A stretch of DNA of 64,000 bases from Calycina herbarum (Eukaryota > Ascomycota > Leotiomycetes > Helotiales > Pezizellaceae), in NCBI GenBank assembly GCA_001414485.1, contig LLEY01000009.1:310001-374000 (forward strand). The letters run 5' to 3'. Position 1 is the stretch's first letter; the number at the start of each line of letters is the position of its first letter. Shown here in pieces: positions 44,763-58,854 of this stretch. A program made the translations under genes and the position numbers. The notes below the pieces were generated by a model. The model saw only the letters and a program-made list of their open reading frames with translations, was not told where the DNA came from and did no database searches.

Positions 44763-47123
44763 ATGCCGCCTCCAAAGGATCCTGACGACCCAGTCGCCAA
44801 CCGCAAAAAGTTAAAGGCATCAGACCTTCCGCTCTCTTCCTCTGTCCGCGCCGAGGTTGATGGGCTTGCGCATCGATACAAGAAGAAGGGTGGCTACGAT
44901 CAGTTGCGACAGGAGATATGGAAGGACATGGAAAACAACGTGGGCTCTTTCCAAACCTGGAATATGCGATCGCAATGCTAATCTAGTCATCAGGACTTCG
45001 AGACCCCCTTCAAAACACAACTTCTTGGAGTCGCTGAGTCCGAGGTCGACAAAAACCCCCATCAACTTCTAAAGCTCGACAGAAGCAAAGCTACATTGCT
45101 ACTTGAAGGCGCCGTCGAACGAACCCACCTCTATCAGGATGCCGAATCATTGATCGACGAGTACTTGGATAAACATATGGCAGAAATCGAAGTTGGCATT
45201 AGAGCAATCCGCGCCCAGGATATTGGTCAAGAAGCCGCAGATGAGGAACAGGCGAGGGGCAGCAAAACTGACGCACAGTACGAAGCCGAGGCCACTGAAA
45301 GACGAAATGCCAGGGAACAGGTACGAATTGATCGCAATCGAAAGGCGGACGAAGAAGAAGCCGAGCGAAGAAATGCTGCCAGGGAAAGGCGCCGACAGCA
45401 GGAGGAGGAGCACGAGGCAAGACGGCAGGAGCGTGAGACTAGGCGCAAAGCTGATCGGGAACGGGAGGAAGAAGAGAGAGCCTTACGAGAGAAGGAGCGC
45501 GAACGAGAACGAGATAGAGATAGAGACAGGGCGAGGGAGAGGGAGAGGGATAGGGACAGAGATATCCGCGATCGCCACCGTGACAGAGACCATGATCGCA
45601 TTCGAGACGATCGACATAGGCGACGTGATGATTCACCTCGACGGCCCTCAATCTCCACGAGAGACAGAGACAACAGAACTCCAGCACCCTCGAAACCCGA
45701 ACTTACGAAGGAGGAAATCGAAAGACTCGAGAAGGAAGCGGAGAAAGAAGCCTTGGATGATCTTCTCAAGGAAGGCAAAAAGGTCGCTCAACGCTCTTCA
45801 AGGCATCAATTGGAACTCGATATCGACAAGACTCTTGCGCCACCCCCAAGAAAGACTATGCCAGCATCTGCCATCAAACCTATCACTCGGGATTCGCCTT
45901 CTAAAACTCCAGATGTCAAGAAAATCCCAACAGCACCAAAGGCAGCTAGAGTAGATGCTGATGGTTTCAAGACACCACTCCCAAAATCAACCGAAGAGCC
46001 GAAATTGGAAAGTCGCGAAAGACGCAGCACTCGTAGGAGTAGGAGCCGGGACCGAGAATCTGGTCGGAGATCTAGGAGTAGAAGCCGTCGCCGTTATGAT
46101 AGAAGCAGAGACCGAGAATCTGTTCGATCAGCTAGACGAGACAGCCGTGATCGGGATTCGATTCGTCCACGCCGCGATAGTCGGGATCGAGATGATCGTA
46201 GCAGAAGACGTGACAGCCGGGACCGAGATCGCAGGACTCGCGACGACAGAGATACTCGCCGTGAACGTTCTCCATCACGCTCACGCGCGGATAGAAGAAG
46301 AAGTTATCGTTCTCGATCAAGAAGTCGTGATCGTCGGGTTGAGAGAGAGCATGATATTTACACGAGCCCTCGAGTCAGTAGGGAGGAACAGGAAGCTGCA
46401 AAGGTCAAAGGCATCAAAGACCGAGAGGCAGAAGCCAAGGCATGGGAAAAGGCTAGAATCGAGGCCGAAGCAGCTGGCAAGACTTTACATTATGTTGATT
46501 GGGAACGAGAACGAAACAAACCAAAGGCAGTAACAAAAGATGGTATTCCTACTGGACCTGCTAAAGACGTCGAGAGAGCCATACTTGCTGCTTCGAGGCC
46601 TCGCGATGAAAGATCACGAGATGACCGCCGTGATGACCGTCGTGATGACCGTTCTTCGCGGGATGGCAGACGTTCTCGGACTGAACGAAGTCGATCAAGA
46701 CCTGTCACAGCCAGACGAGGCAGCCGCATCGAACGCTCGACAAGTCCTCCTGGCATCGACCGTTATGTACCTGGAGGTGGGGCTGATCGCAGTAGTAACG
46801 CCATACGAGAACGAAGCAGAGACCGCGATCGTCGTACCAGAGATGAACGTGATGATACAAAGAGAAAGCGATCAAGATCTCGAGACCGAAGCCGTCGACG
46901 TGAAAGAAGCAGAGACCGGGACCGTGATCGAGACCGTGATCGAGACCGTGATAGGAAGAGAAGTCGCTCGCGTGATTACGATCGGAGAGATACTCGACGT
47001 GATAGAAGTCGCAGTAGGGACCGTGATCGTGAGAGACGAAGAAGTCGAAGCCGGGACAAGGACCGAGATCGTGAGCGTAGGAGAAGCCGTAGCCGGGACA
47101 GCAGAAGGGAGTCGAGGAGATGA
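44763..47123 (+). CDS. COMPASS (Set1C) subunit Shg1-like with RS/RD-rich tail
   Basis: Two exons, 44763-44939 and 44994-47123, give 768 residues. The BOD1/SHG1 domain covers about residues 20-140: VDGLAHRYKKKGGYDQLRQE, FETPFKTQLLGVAESEV and VERTHLYQDAESLIDEYLDK. Shg1 is a subunit of the Set1 H3K4 methyltransferase complex. The remaining 600 residues are extreme low complexity: a Glu/Arg coiled coil, then long runs of RDRDRD, SRSRSR and DRDRER built partly from a 12-bp minisatellite (about 46915-46965). Such tails suggest nuclear speckle or RNA-linked interactions, by inference. Start chosen at 44763 (CAAAATGCC); upstream in-frame ATGs at 44538 and 44658 are possible. Confidence 0.8.
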
Positions 47124-47516
47124 TTCTTTGGGATGTGATGATATACTTAATGTAAAATACAACATGTTCGACTTGGACACAAAACACAACAAACACCCAA
47201 TATTTTTAGGAAACCGAGACTCATACAGGTGTGATTGTAAGTTTTGACTTGATGATTAACCCCTTTGCTTGGTAAGAGATCCCGTCATTGCTCTCATTGC
47301 AAAAGGATTGCGCCAAAAAATTTCAGCAGAATTGGCAACTCGTGTTACTTCTCCTAAAATATCAGGGTTGGAATGATACAGAAGGGTGTTGGGGAGAATT
47401 GTGAGTGTGATTGCCAAAGTCTGAAGCTCACCACTTTTCTTTGGAAAGGAGGCGAGATCAGGTGATACCTGATATGTACAACGAGATTCCGAAGCATCAG
47501 GCAGATCATATTCAAA
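47124..47516. other. Intergenic 3' of Shg1 gene
   Basis: No gene seen; the last part may belong to the duplicated RhoGAP leader. Confidence 0.4.
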
Positions 47517-48480
47517 ATGTCTTCAGATGACTGCGAAATAGCTACCCGCCTCCTCTTCCAGCGATACACTGCCTTTGGCAGCCACCTATACGCTTTCGAA
47601 CATCAAATACCAACCGAAGCTTACAACCAATGTGCCGCCTGGTGTAGAATCAAGGAATTTCATTGACGGACTTGCAACGCTTATTCAATCTCCCCCGCAG
47701 GACAGATTTAGCTTCCCTGTTGCAAAAACATGCACCTTAACCACTGGAAGCATCCCACATATTATCATACCTTCACTTGAATCGCACTTGCCATCAACAA
47801 TGCAATTCATCAAAACTGCCATTAGGGCAGTTGCCATCGTCGCAACTGCTCTCGGGCCCACTCAATCAATCGAAGCAACCCTAGAGTGAAATCCTCATAA
47901 TATCTTCCGAAGACTGCGCAATAACTACCCGCCTCCTCTTCGACCGATTTAATGCCTTTGGCAGTCAACCACCACTTCGCCAAACAAACTCCGTAAATCA
48001 ATCTCAGAGAATAAACGATCAGTCGAAATCCCGAAGCATCAGCCAGGTCGTATTCAAAAGCCCTCCTAAACATCAAACTCCACCACCTCTTCACTCAAAA
48101 AGCCTTGCAAGTCAATTTCAGATATAATCAGTCGAAAGCCAAACATTGTTGCGCCAAACAAGGACAAAGATACTCTTATATCGGCCTTCGGACTCGAGTC
48201 ACAGCTTATAACAACGCCTGGAGATGGCATTGGAGGAGAACAAAGACTTGAAGTCTGCGCTGGAGAGATTGTTGGGAGAAAATCGAGGTAGAAATGAGGG
48301 AGCTGAGGATTGTTGGGAGGAAGAAGCTCGGGAGAGTAAGTAGAAGAAGTCCACTTTCTTGAGATCATAGGGTTCTTTTATTTGTTTTATTATTACTTTT
48401 GTAACCAAAAAAATCTCAGGATAAGAACATAGATCCCTTTTTTGTAGTAGAACTAGTATCGAATAAAAAACTTGAAATGA
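47517..48480 (+). pseudogene. Rearranged relic of the RhoGAP gene
   Basis: Fragments of 33240-36230 in the same orientation. Bases 47517-47665 repeat the N-terminal exon (SSDDCEIATRLLFQRY, then AYNQCAAW). Bases 47745-47880 repeat the leader and hydrophobic start (ATGCAATTCATCAAAACTGC). Bases 47900-48060 repeat the N-terminal exon again but jump straight into the Ser-rich region. Bases 48150-48260 match the C-terminal coiled coil (KDTLISAFG). Bases 48368-48480 match the 3' flank. Several deletions and frame breaks; not translatable. Confidence 0.85.
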
Positions 48481-49521
48481 TTGTTCTTTTTGTTGCAAAT
48501 TGATTTTTTCACAAAACCACCACCACTCATGTTTGAAATTATTCCTATTATAAGAATAACTTACGCTAGAACAATGAAAGCCATAGGTATATAGGTAGGT
48601 ACGAGCCTGAAGTATTTACTGCCACTTTTTATGTCCATCAGGAGTTTAACATGCCTACTGCGTCGATGGAAACTCTTGACCGAAACCTGTAATGGTCAAA
48701 GATTGCTGGAATGAACTGATTTACGATATATTTCGTATTCTGTTTGAATAAGTATCCATCGTGTGTTGTGTTGGTAGGGAGAAGGTGGCGCGGGAAAAAC
48801 TGGCGACCTCCTAAGTCTCGCTTGCGCTATGTACATGTTATTATTAAGAAAGCTTAGAGTTACGAGTAATTAATAGTTTAATTCACCTAGACTAGATTTG
48901 ATTCTGTGAATTGTAGCTTATAATTCAATATTTTATAAGAATAATTTATTATTTTATATAATACTTAGTTACTCTATACTCTAATATACTTTATTCACTA
49001 ATTATATAACTAACTAATTCTATCTAAACATACTCTATATTCGCTATAATCATGCTTTAAAGTTTGTCAAGATGATTTAAGTATTCTATATTATCTAAGA
49101 TATTCCGATTAATTAAACTTTACTCGTATAAGTATCTAATACTCTATACTTCTAAATTATCTAAGAGTTTAATTACTTGATTTAATTATTTTAATACTCT
49201 CGAATAATTTAATTTAAGAGCTTAACTTACTAGACTTACTACTTAATACTATAAATTAGTAACGTGATTAGTTAATTCTACTTGGTGAGTAAAGCTCTGA
49301 AGTTAACCATGAATCCTTTCGTCTTATCATAGTTTCTCTATCCTATGATTTTACTAGTTGCCTTATTATTCGTCTTATGATTCAAGAGCCAGTTTAGCTA
49401 TCTTTTAGTGGAGGAGTTGTCCACTGCAATGTATCCACCCTCATCGACTTGCAATTTCAAAGAGTACAGAGAAGAGGGAATCAAAGTTGACTTATTCTAA
49501 TTCACATCCCCATCTAAAAGT
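48481..49521. other. Gene-free, mostly AT-rich block
   Basis: Bases 48840-49290 are very AT/TA-rich and resemble the tracts at 13080 and 17571, i.e. probable RIP-mutated repeat. A solo terminal repeat of the 197-bp element is at 48614-48630. No gene. Confidence 0.5.
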
Positions 49522-50544
<1,023 letters not shown>

Positions 50545-52801
50545 GTGTCTCTAGACGCAAGAGATTTTCGATGTGGCTTGCGAGATTGCGTGGTGTTGTG
50601 GAATGGAGGTGACGAGGATTGGGGTGGGTCGAGGCTTACTCGTAGGTCTTTGGGGATCGGCTTTTCGGCGCCGGTATCGGCACTTCGGATCTAGATCGGT
50701 GGGTCTTGGTCTTGGCATTTCTTTCAAGGAAGGCACCTGGGCAGACTGAAGATTCTTTTGTGGAGTCATGGAAGACGACGACGATGCTCTGGACTTCCAG
50801 GTTCCCAGGTTCACGTCGGGAAAAAGTTTGATGGCGACGGAAATAGATTTCTTGACATTTTTACGACTTGTCGTCCAAGTTGTTGGAACTGTCGAGTGTC
50901 AGAAAACCTATGGCAAGATCTTTCCATGCGCCCAGTTTTCTGCTGCTGTTGGAAGGCGCAACTCGAGGAGGATTCTGGCCGCATATCGTGAGTTTGCGAA
51001 CGAACTCAGCTTGGTTTGATTGTGCCTCGAGGTTTCTGTTGGTGTTTGTGTGTTTGTGTGTTTGTTTCTATTTTGATCCTTCAATGAAAGACCGTGGGGA
51101 ATATCCGGACATATTTAATACGTGCGCAAGTTAGTTGCTTTCGTTATGTTCGATATGCAAAGGTTTATTGCTGTTGGTATGGAGGGGGGGCACAGTTGCA
51201 CCAACTTGCTCTCATCCTTCTTCTCTCTGTAGTTTCAGGCACGGGGTTTTGGTACGAAAGTCCGGAAATTGGCAGAGGATCCCAATTCAGCCACCAGCTT
51301 GTCCTACGACCCAGGTGGTGCTGGATGCCCAGGTGGTGCTGGATGGAGGGGAATTATCACTTCAATTTTGGAAGTTGGTGTGTAAGGATAAGATACATAC
51401 TGGAGAGAACCTTGGTAGTTTGAACGCGGGGTATTTCTTGACGTTACCACCCCAAAGGTTCTTGGATTCTTCTTCGATATCACGTCCACCAATTGCCTCG
51501 GATTTTGTTTCATCTCGAGGAGAAACATGTCGTTCGTCTCTGCATAGACCCCACTCATTGGCTGATTTTTCATGCTAGCCTTTGGAGGTTCGTTGTGGGT
51601 GGTTGCTTGGCTGTGAAACAATAATATCTGTTTTGTTGTATGAATATTACAATGGTTTCTTTTTTATATCACATCACGAACATCTCACTTCAGACAAGTG
51701 TAGAAGCTGATGGCTTTCAAGTGTTTGCTGTTGGGGTGCATACGAGTACCAGGAAATGAGCTCTAAAAACTTCCATATTTAGCTGACCATACACGTATGG
51801 AGGGATGCAACCAACGATCACCCGTCAGATCTTTCCAACAAACATCCGATGGTATTAGCGTCAGAACTTTAAAATTATTTTCACAAAATGGCTCGTTAAT
51901 TCACTCTACAACTAGTTAGATGAATTTGCGTATTGTCTCACTGCCACATGCTTTGAACTTGGAATGAGTGGCAAGTGAACACAGTTCTCGTCATCTTTGA
52001 GATCTTCCCAAGTTCAAACCAACTAAAATTGATACCAAGTCACCAAATGATGAAATCGCGGGTACTAATTTTCCAATTTTCATAAAATGTCCGCCTTGTG
52101 TCAAACCCCTGAAATTAGTGAAACTTAGCCTCCAAGGGTGCGTGCCGTCTTCCTTTTGTGGTTCCCACGATGACATCCCTCCCGAAGGTTGGAGTCCTGT
52201 TGGTCGTGTTCCTTGCTGATGATACCCCTGTGGCGCTGTTAATAACCAGGCTAGCCACACAGACAGCCCACGCTTGCTGCACCACGCGACAGGGATGTCC
52301 CAGGAGGAAGAAGAAGGGGTAAAATTGACTATTCAAGCATCTAAGGATTGAATTCCTTTTCTCCAACACCAACACCAACACCATCCTTACCCTCCTCCTC
52401 CTCCTCCACCTTGTGTTGGTTCTCTAGTCGTCTCGAAGACTCCCCCCTTCGAAGCCCACATTCGTTTCCATTAAGAAGCACCGTACCAACACGTCCCTCG
52501 TGTTCGTTGCGTGGAGTTATCAATATTTGCAGACCATCAGCGTCATTTCTACCCACAGAGGCGGCACGCTTGAAGCGGATCCATTCTCTTCGGTGCTGAT
52601 CAACGATCTTCTCGATACCTTCGTTTCGCCAATCGATTGATCTTCCTTCTTTTCTTCCTGTTTCAATTCTTCTTCCCAGATTGCAGATTGTAGCATCAAC
52701 ATTCCTCATCAACCCCACCACGATATCATTCAAGCTCGGAGTATCCTCACGCAGCCTCCACTTGCTCGTAGATCTGAATAGCATCATTCCTTTTCGAACC
52801 A
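50545..52801. other. Long intergenic region before the MscS channel gene
   Basis: About 2.25 kb without a convincing gene. Contains GTGTTTGTGTGTTTGTGTGT-type microsatellite near 51040-51065 and a short tandem CCAGGTGGTGCTGGATG (51311-51344). The last 400 bp are CT-rich, probably the 5' leader of the channel gene. Confidence 0.5.
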
Positions 52802-55766
52802 ATGTCATTGCGTTCTCCCAAATCACCACGGGCACCTCTGTCACCTCTTAGATCTCCCACCAACTTCTCCCACCGGGGCTTCCAACCCCTCAACAACAAC
52901 GATAGCGAAAGCGATATGGGGTACGATTCCAATATCCAGATGCAGGCCATCCCACGACGTTCAGGTTCTTCGACCGGTGCTCGAAAGCCCGGCGAAGGCA
53001 CAAACCTCCCCCAAGATTTCTCGACAGCAAACACATTCAAAGACGAAGAGAAGAAGGGCTTTTTCAAACGCGGTCCAAAGGGCAGACGAAAGGACCCGAA
53101 AGCACCAAAGCCCACCACAAGAGTCAACACAGATGGCGAGGAGGTCTCGATAAATGCCATTGGAAGATTCTACAAGAAAATTGTCAACTTCTCGGTCGTA
53201 ACCCGATATTTTGTCTACGTCCTGCCGGTTGGAAGTGCTCTAGCAGTCCCAGTTATCTTCTACGCAGTAACAAACAAGGATGACTATATTACCAATGCCA
53301 TTGGAGTCAGAACATATCTCTTCTTCCTCTGGCTCGAAATTGTCTGGCTATCACTCTGGATATCGAAGCTCATGGCAAAGTTCGTCCCTTGGTTGTTTAT
53401 GACTTTGATTGGGGTAGTCAGTTCTGGTACCAAAAAGTATGCTCTCATCCTGAAGGCAGTGGAAATTGAGCTCAGTTTGGTCGGTTGGGCTGTTACTTCT
53501 TTGCTTACATTTACTACCCTTACCTCGGATACGCTCAACGGTCGAAATAAAGATCCCTTACCTACCGGTATCGTTAAGGACCCAAAGTGGATTACTGTCA
53601 TGACACACATCCTTGTACCGCTGCTTATTGCCAGTCTACTCTTGCTTGGAGAGAAAATGGTCATCCAACTTATCAGTATAAATTACCATCGACGTTCATT
53701 CGACCAAAGAATCAAGGAATCGAAGCATACCATACACTTACTCGGTCTCCTTTATGATGCATCTCGGACTCTGTTCCCGACATACTGCCCAGAGTTTGCC
53801 GAAGAAGACTACATCATCAACGACACCATCGAGGCTGTTCTTGCAAAGTCCGGACATCGCCGAACTGGTTCCAATACACCTCTCAAGGTTCTTGGAGACA
53901 TTGGACGCGTTGGAGATAAGGTTACTTCTATGTTTGGAAACATCGCATCGGAAATCACTGGCAAACAAGTCTTCAATCCCACTTCCGCTCACTCGGTTGT
54001 CGTAGAAGCTTTGGAGAAGAACAAGTCTTCCGAGGCACTCGCCCGAAGACTTTGGATGTCATTTGTGGTTGAGGGTAAGGATTCACTATATGCCGAAGAT
54101 CTCGAAGAAGTTCTTGGTCCATCAAGACGTGATGAGGCCGAGGAAGCTTTCAATGCTTTGGATGGTGATGGAAACGGCGATATTAGTTTGGAGGAAATGA
54201 TTTTGAAGGTTGTCGAGGTTGGTCGTGACCGAAAGGCCATTGCCGCAAGTATGCATGATGTTGGTCAGGCCATTGGAGTTTTGGACAACATTCTTATATG
54301 GATACTGCTTGTTATCATCGTCTTCATCTTTGGTAAGTTCCTGTTGTCCCGCAGAAGAGACCTCCTGTTAACAATTTTTAGTTGCATTCCAAAACACCAG
54401 TTTCCTCACAACACTCGCGACTGCCGGTACAACTCTACTCTCCCTGTCTTTCGTCTTTGCCGCTACTACACAAGAGTTCCTTGGAAGTTGCATTTTCCTT
54501 TTCGTCAAGCATCCATTCGATGTCGGTGATCGTGTTGACATTATTGGACCCGACGTCCAACATCTCGTGGTTGAACAAATCTCATTACTTTACACCTTAT
54601 TTAAACGAATCGACAACATGAAAATGGTACAGGTTCCCAATATCGTACTCAACAACTTGTGGGTTGAAAATGTAACCCGGTCCAAGGCGATGAAGGAACA
54701 ACTCGAAATGGCAATTTCCTTTGATACTTCGCTCGAGGACATGGAACTTCTACGTGTCGAGATGGAAAATTTCGTTCGCCATCCCGACAATGCCCGTGAT
54801 TTCCAACCAGACTTTACTCTTGAAGCTGCTGGAATTGGTAACATGGACAAACTTGTGCTCAAGATTGAGATTTGCCACAAATCTAACTGGCACAACGAGA
54901 CTGTTCGTGCTGCCCGTCGATCGAAATTCATGTGTGCTCTTGTCATTGCTCTTCGAAAGGTTCCTATCTACGCACCAGGTGGAGGTGGAGAACCTCTTGG
55001 AGGTCCTACGAACCCAGGATACAGTGTAGCCATTTCGGATGCCTTAGCTGCTGAAGCACGAGACAAAGCCAAGGCTGCCAAAGATGCTAAGCGCCTTGTA
55101 CCAGCAGCTACCAAGGATGTTGCAGGCCACGAGGAAGATGCAGCTGACGCCATGAACGCTCGTAACCCATTATCCGATGCCGCACATGCTGGCGAAGATG
55201 AGAGAACTTTGAGCGGTAGCCGAGAGGATAGCGAGGACCGAAAACGCAGTATGGAAATCGAACTCCTTCGTGATGGATTGAAGAAGACCAAGTCTAATCG
55301 CGGTGTACGAAGAGCTGGTGATCACATCCCAGACGCACCAGCCGCGAGTGCACCAAATATCAGTGTCACCGGACCAGCTGCATATCAAACATACCAAACA
55401 GCCGGGTATGGCAGCAGAGAAATCCTAGACGAGGAAGCTGAAATGGGAATTCATCAGACTTCTTCCACAGGTCCATTAGCCGGAACAGCATCAGATAACT
55501 TCGGAGCACAACCCTCAGCCGGTGGTTACAGTATCTACCCTCCGCCAGGACAACAACAATACCAGCAGCAATACCCACAACAAGCTCAAGCAATCGGCCT
55601 ACATCCTTTGGGAAATAGTCCCTCTCAACAGCCAACGCCTCCTCCACCCCAAGGACGATCACGCAAATTGAGCTTGAGCGTTCGACCTGGTACTGGCGGT
55701 AATGCTTCTGGTGGAAAGAAGGGATCGGGAGCTGGATCCAGTGGCTCGCGTGATGAGTACTCATGA
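52802..55766 (+). CDS. MscS-type mechanosensitive channel with EF-hand
   Basis: Two exons, 52802-54332 and 54382-55766, give 971 residues. A cytosolic Ser/Pro/basic N-terminus of about 130 residues is followed by four hydrophobic segments (for example YVLPVGSALAVPVIFYAV, LVGWAVTSLLTFTTL, ILVPLLIASLLLLG). A canonical EF-hand follows (ALDGDGNGDISLEEMI, about 457-472), then the pore-lining region across the exon junction (LIWILLVIIVFIF and TTLLSLSFVFAAT), then the MscS beta domain (HPFDVGDRVDII, VQVPNIVLNNLWVENVTRS). The C-terminal 200 residues are Gln/Pro/Gly-rich. The order equals fission yeast Msy1/Msy2, ER channels controlling calcium after hypo-osmotic shock; localisation here is inferred. 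Confidence 0.93.
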
Positions 55767-58700
55767 TAAACTTGTTCATTGACCGACCTGCTTTGATTGT
55801 TTTCTAATTTGACGAACACCACGAATCTGCTTTTACATCTTTGGTGGTTTAGGGAGGAGTTTATTTTGCTTTTTGTGTGGGATACTTCAGAGATATGGGA
55901 TCGACGGATGTATAGTGTGTAGATTTATTAGACCGGGATAGAGGGAGTGAGATGTTGGTAACTCAGGTTACGTGCAGGAAAAAGGTTGATGGCAAGTCGA
56001 AAATTAGATATGTCATGGTGACATTGTATTGTCTGATAGGAGAAATTTGAAGACCTTTTAAATACAAAATCTTGAATTGCTCCTTTGAGTGACGAGCTTG
56101 CTTACCCTATGTAGCCGATGACAAGGTATCTTACTGAGATGTTTTGATATTCACCTGACCCGAGCACCTAGCCAGGCACTTGAGGCCCTTAGACGGTCTC
56201 CGGCTCTGTGGGGAAGAGGACAAATGGGAATATGAGGAAACTTTGGATAGCGAGGATGGCTGAGGTTACTATCTTGAGGTATCAGGATCGTTGTTTGGGT
56301 TTTTCTTTGTGCAAACTTCGTAAAAAAAAATTCTCTACTGTCATTAGAAGATTCCTACTTCCATGGTAATACAAACCATAGTATATAAACGACAGTACTC
56401 GCATTTTCGACATTAGAACCAACGCATCAGGACATATAATAGCATCAATTAGCTTACGGAGACGTTTTGTATCATTAAAGTCCTCCGAAGACGTGAGTGC
56501 TATCACATGGTTTTTTCCGACAAGAAATGAAACCCACGACTCGCGCTTGATCATCTCCACAGTGAAGTGCCTGTATACCAGGTTCTTGTAAGCCTAGGCT
56601 GAGCGAATTCCGTCTCCTACCACCTTTTAACGCAGTGGTTGGAGTAAAATATCTTCTTTTACCTTCTCGAGTTTTCCCGCCTAGAAATGGCATGGCGTGG
56701 CGGTCGTCGTTTCTTGAACATGACCCTGCGTTGATCTCGTCATTTTGAGACTCAAAATAAAGCCTGAAATTTGCGGTTCGCTCTGTCTTGCCGAGAGATT
56801 CCACTGCAGTGACTTAGAAAAGAGATCCCGTGATTTCTAGGCGAGATAAACAAGAGGTTGTGTTTCAATAGCAAGAGACTACAGTATATAAAGTTCGACA
56901 GTAAAAAAGTAATCGACAGTAGTTTGTTCGTGGTAGAAGAGTAGAAACGGGATTTATACCAGTAGCCTTAAAATTCGGATATTGCGTGAAGAGTATCTAG
57001 CGGTCGCAAGTGTACCATAAAGTGAAAGCCGTAACCCCACCTTATTTCCCACAAACACCTGTGATCATTTTGCCCCCCCCCCCTCGCTAAAGCTGTATCC
57101 GAAATATATACAAATGAACCTGTTAGGCTGACGCTCCAACAAAACACCACAAACATGGAAACATTTGGCATGGGTATATAAAAAATAAAGAGTGTTGAAA
57201 TATCACCATGCTCCACGGGAGCTTTCGATGATCTTGAACTCTTTCCATCATCACACTTTGCTCCCTAATTATAGTAAATGATTATTTTCCTATCCTTTTC
57301 TTTCAGGTCTATAGGGAATTACTCCATGTCAGATCAGAAGCAAAAAAGCAATATACAAAATACAATTTCCCGAGACCCTATTCCACTTTGTAGACCACGA
57401 GCAGATCCGACCTGAGCCGATTCCCCCTGGGTGGTTGAACGTTACTAGAAAAGAACTGTACGATACCTAGCAAATCGGCAGTGATTTAATTCCCGGCAGT
57501 AAAGCTTGTTCACAATCAGGACAAAAGGGAGATCTGCATCAAATTGCTCTGACATACGTTGAGCAAAAATATTATCTCATACCGCAAAAAAGGAAGTCTG
57601 AGAATATGGTTCAAAAGTGTAGCTCGAGCCCTTCCACCATCTCCAGTGGGGGACACCATTCGCTGTGTTACTTTTCCGTTGTTTCAATGTTGGTCATCGT
57701 CAGTGGTCTTTATATACTGTAATTCACCCTGTTTCCACCCTCCTTCTTTTTCAAAAAAACTCAATCCAATGACCTCTTGGCGCTACCTTCGAAACAGGGA
57801 TGACTTGGGGAAAAGGGGTGTCTAAATTGCGCATCGGGGAAATAATACCATCACAAAAAATATTCATTGTTTTTGATTGGGAAGCTGCATGAAGAAAGAC
57901 AAGCCTGATGACTTTTCAAGGCTAGAAGTTTCGTGTCTCTTCATTCAAGTGTAGTATTAAGGGATATATTTATTAATTTTAGAAGGACTCAATCTCCAAG
58001 GGGAGAGGTTGCTGTCGATTTGTTGTAGGAGTTTGGCCCAGAATCCCATCGAAATGGGTGAAGTCAAGCTAGTCAACTTTAATTGCACTCTTTCGGAAGT
58101 ACCTATGGTTGCAGAGGTGAATAATTCTTGATTATAGCTATATAAATAGAACCCATATCTAGCACGAGGTCACTCAGACCAGAATTAGAACACTACTCTA
58201 TCTGCTTTAAGAGGTAGCTTCCTCTCCACCAAAGCAATCTCATATTTCCCTAAAGCCATTCCTTCTCGATCCTTCTGGCTGGGGAAATGACGTTTGCAGC
58301 CTCCAGCTCAGCAACAGATACACTTGGTTAGTAAAATCTGAACTTACATGCATTTCGACAGCGGAAAATCTTTCGACAGTAGCATGCTCTTTGAGGGTTG
58401 TCAAACCACTTCCTGGAAACTCTCAGCACTGCTTGACATCGCCGTCGCTAAAAGTGAATTGTCAGGTTGCCAAGTACTTCGCTTGGGAGTGTCTGGTTGG
58501 CTGGGACTCGATTGATCTACCGGTTCCCATAGAGGCGAGTGACAATGTCCATACGCTCTTGTTATTTCGGGTCCAGCTCTTCCTTTTACGCGGGCGAAGA
58601 TTATAGGTTGATGCTCGTCCGGGTCCCAATCCCACTTTAATTTGAAACCCATTGCTAGATCATACCACTAGGCATGGTCGCATAATTGACAGAGCTAGTC

Positions 58701-58854
58701 CCATAAATCATTGATCTCCAGACCTATCGATACAGTATTATCTTGTAATTACTTCTAGCCAAACGCTGCGATATAAATGACAAGAAAGAAGTAAGAAATC
58801 TATGTAAAAAATCTAGCCAATGTACATGAGAAATATCCGAAATCTATCTTTAGA
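55767..58854. other. 3.1-kb region without a recognised gene
   Basis: Only short frames. The minus-strand frame at 58401-58652 (FKLKWDWDPDEHQPIIFARV) has protein-like composition and could be an exon or relic, but no intron partner or family was found. A C10 run lies at about 57073-57083. No RNA gene recognised. Confidence 0.45.

Noticed and set aside
45147..47196. Long minus-strand frames opposite the Shg1 gene
   Set aside because: Antisense of repetitive RS/RD codons gives long stop-free frames by composition (Ser/Leu-rich); no independent evidence.
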